Shown here piece after piece: positions 63,762 to 64,000 of a DNA stretch of 64,000 nucleotides. Location: the NCBI GenBank assembly GCA_963702995.1, contig OY969783.1, positions 6,386,001 to 6,450,000 of the forward strand. Reading direction: 5' to 3'. The stretch comes from MFD04580-c1 sp963702995 (GTDB lineage: Bacteria; Planctomycetota; Phycisphaerae; Tepidisphaerales; Tepidisphaeraceae). The notes beneath the pieces were generated by a model, which was not told where the DNA came from, did no database searches, and was given only the letters and a program-made list of their open reading frames with translations. Positions within the stretch are counted from its first letter, which is position 1. Every line of letters begins with the position of its first letter. The position numbers were made by a program, and so were the translations under genes.

Positions 63762-64000
63762 ATGAAGCGTTTTGCCATCACAATGTTCGCGGCCGCCTTG
63801 TTGTCCGTTGCCGGTTCGGCTTCGGTCGCACGGGCGGCCGGTTCGAGCAAAGCGGCGATGAACCGCACGCTCCCCGAGCTGAAGTTCACCGGCGTCACGT
63901 TCGGAGACGCTGTCGATTTCCTTCGCGATGTCACCGGCGCCAACATCAACGTCAACTGGAAGGCGCTCGCGGCGGCCAACGTCGCCCCTGACGCCCAAGT
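63762..64000 (+). CDS. secreted protein with STN/secretin-like N-terminal domain (3' truncated by window edge)
   Basis: ATG 63762 follows AGGGAGGC. Signal peptide MKRFAITMFAAALLSVAGSA ending ARAAG. The visible mature part, LPELKFTGVTFGDAVDFLRD-VTGANINVNWKAL, has the 'F.gvtl.dAvdfLrd.tg.ninvnW' pattern of STN-like domains, frequent in planctomycete secretin-like and unknown exported proteins. Only 79 codons are in the window. Confidence 0.75.
   Translation, partial: MKRFAITMFAAALLSVAGSASVARAAGSSKAAMNRTLPELKFTGVTFGDAVDFLRDVTGANINVNWKALAAANVAPDAQ

Overview
The window is GC-rich, densely coding chromosomal DNA. Several traits point to a planctomycete, most likely Phycisphaerae or Tepidisphaerales-like. 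These are four secreted proteins with an N-terminal LEPR-XLL-type motif, delta-60 repeats, a multiheme cytochrome fused to a PA14-like domain, a membrane protein ending in a C-x2-CGYDL...CPECG zinc ribbon, and dispersed palindromes of a kind I associate with planctomycete genomes. The taxonomy is inference; no rRNA is present.

Layout. 0-0.6 kb: C-terminal part of an ABC exporter ATPase. 1-6.7 kb: a large LEPR/delta-60 secreted protein and a coiled-coil protein with 11-residue tandem repeats. 6.8-10.4 kb (minus): HtrA-like protease, panC, panD and lgt. 10.6 kb: an HxlR regulator behind a palindromic operator candidate. 11-13.3 kb (minus): multiheme cytochrome. 13.5-26.8 kb (minus): three more LEPR/delta-60 proteins, with a TadE-like and a TadG-like gene between the last two. 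27-35.6 kb: porin, membrane protein, alpha/beta hydrolase, tRNA-Arg, a secreted hypothetical and ychF. 35.9-37.5 kb: an accessory island with a nucleotidyltransferase-like DUF6932 gene overlapping a tiny coiled-coil gene, followed by transposase debris. 37.5-42.1 kb: deoxyhypusine synthase-like gene, family 4 uracil-DNA glycosylase, dnaA. 42.5-48.3 kb: a nitrate/sulfonate-type ABC permease and ATPase, then phytoene synthase and a CrtC-like hydratase. 48.5-51.2 kb: an outer-membrane barrel and a degenerate M24 peptidase homologue. 51.5-55.7 kb: livK-livH-livM-livG without a visible livF. 55.8-60 kb: a second accessory island with two lower-GC unknown genes, a truncated transposase, a complete IS3-type element, a MITE-like palindrome and half of a tRNA-Pro gene. 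60-64 kb: TPR-like membrane protein, RluA-family pseudouridine synthase, two tatA-like genes and the start of a secreted protein.

Two observations apply to the whole window. First, at least ten single-base frameshifts break otherwise well-conserved genes (lgt, htrA-like, crtC-like, porin, cytochrome, two LEPR proteins, the tandem-repeat protein). Most look like consensus indels rather than decay, so these genes are annotated across the break. Second, the four LEPR/delta-60 proteins share a C-terminal domain of about 230 residues with a conserved tail. Their N-terminal halves are shuffled: DNRLRE/CBM96-like, Ig-like and Pro-Thr linker modules appear in different combinations. This family is the most distinctive protein set in the window. 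The best candidates for undescribed small systems are the DUF6932 plus coiled-coil pair at 36 kb and the 2TM-GAF plus small-protein pair at 56-57 kb.
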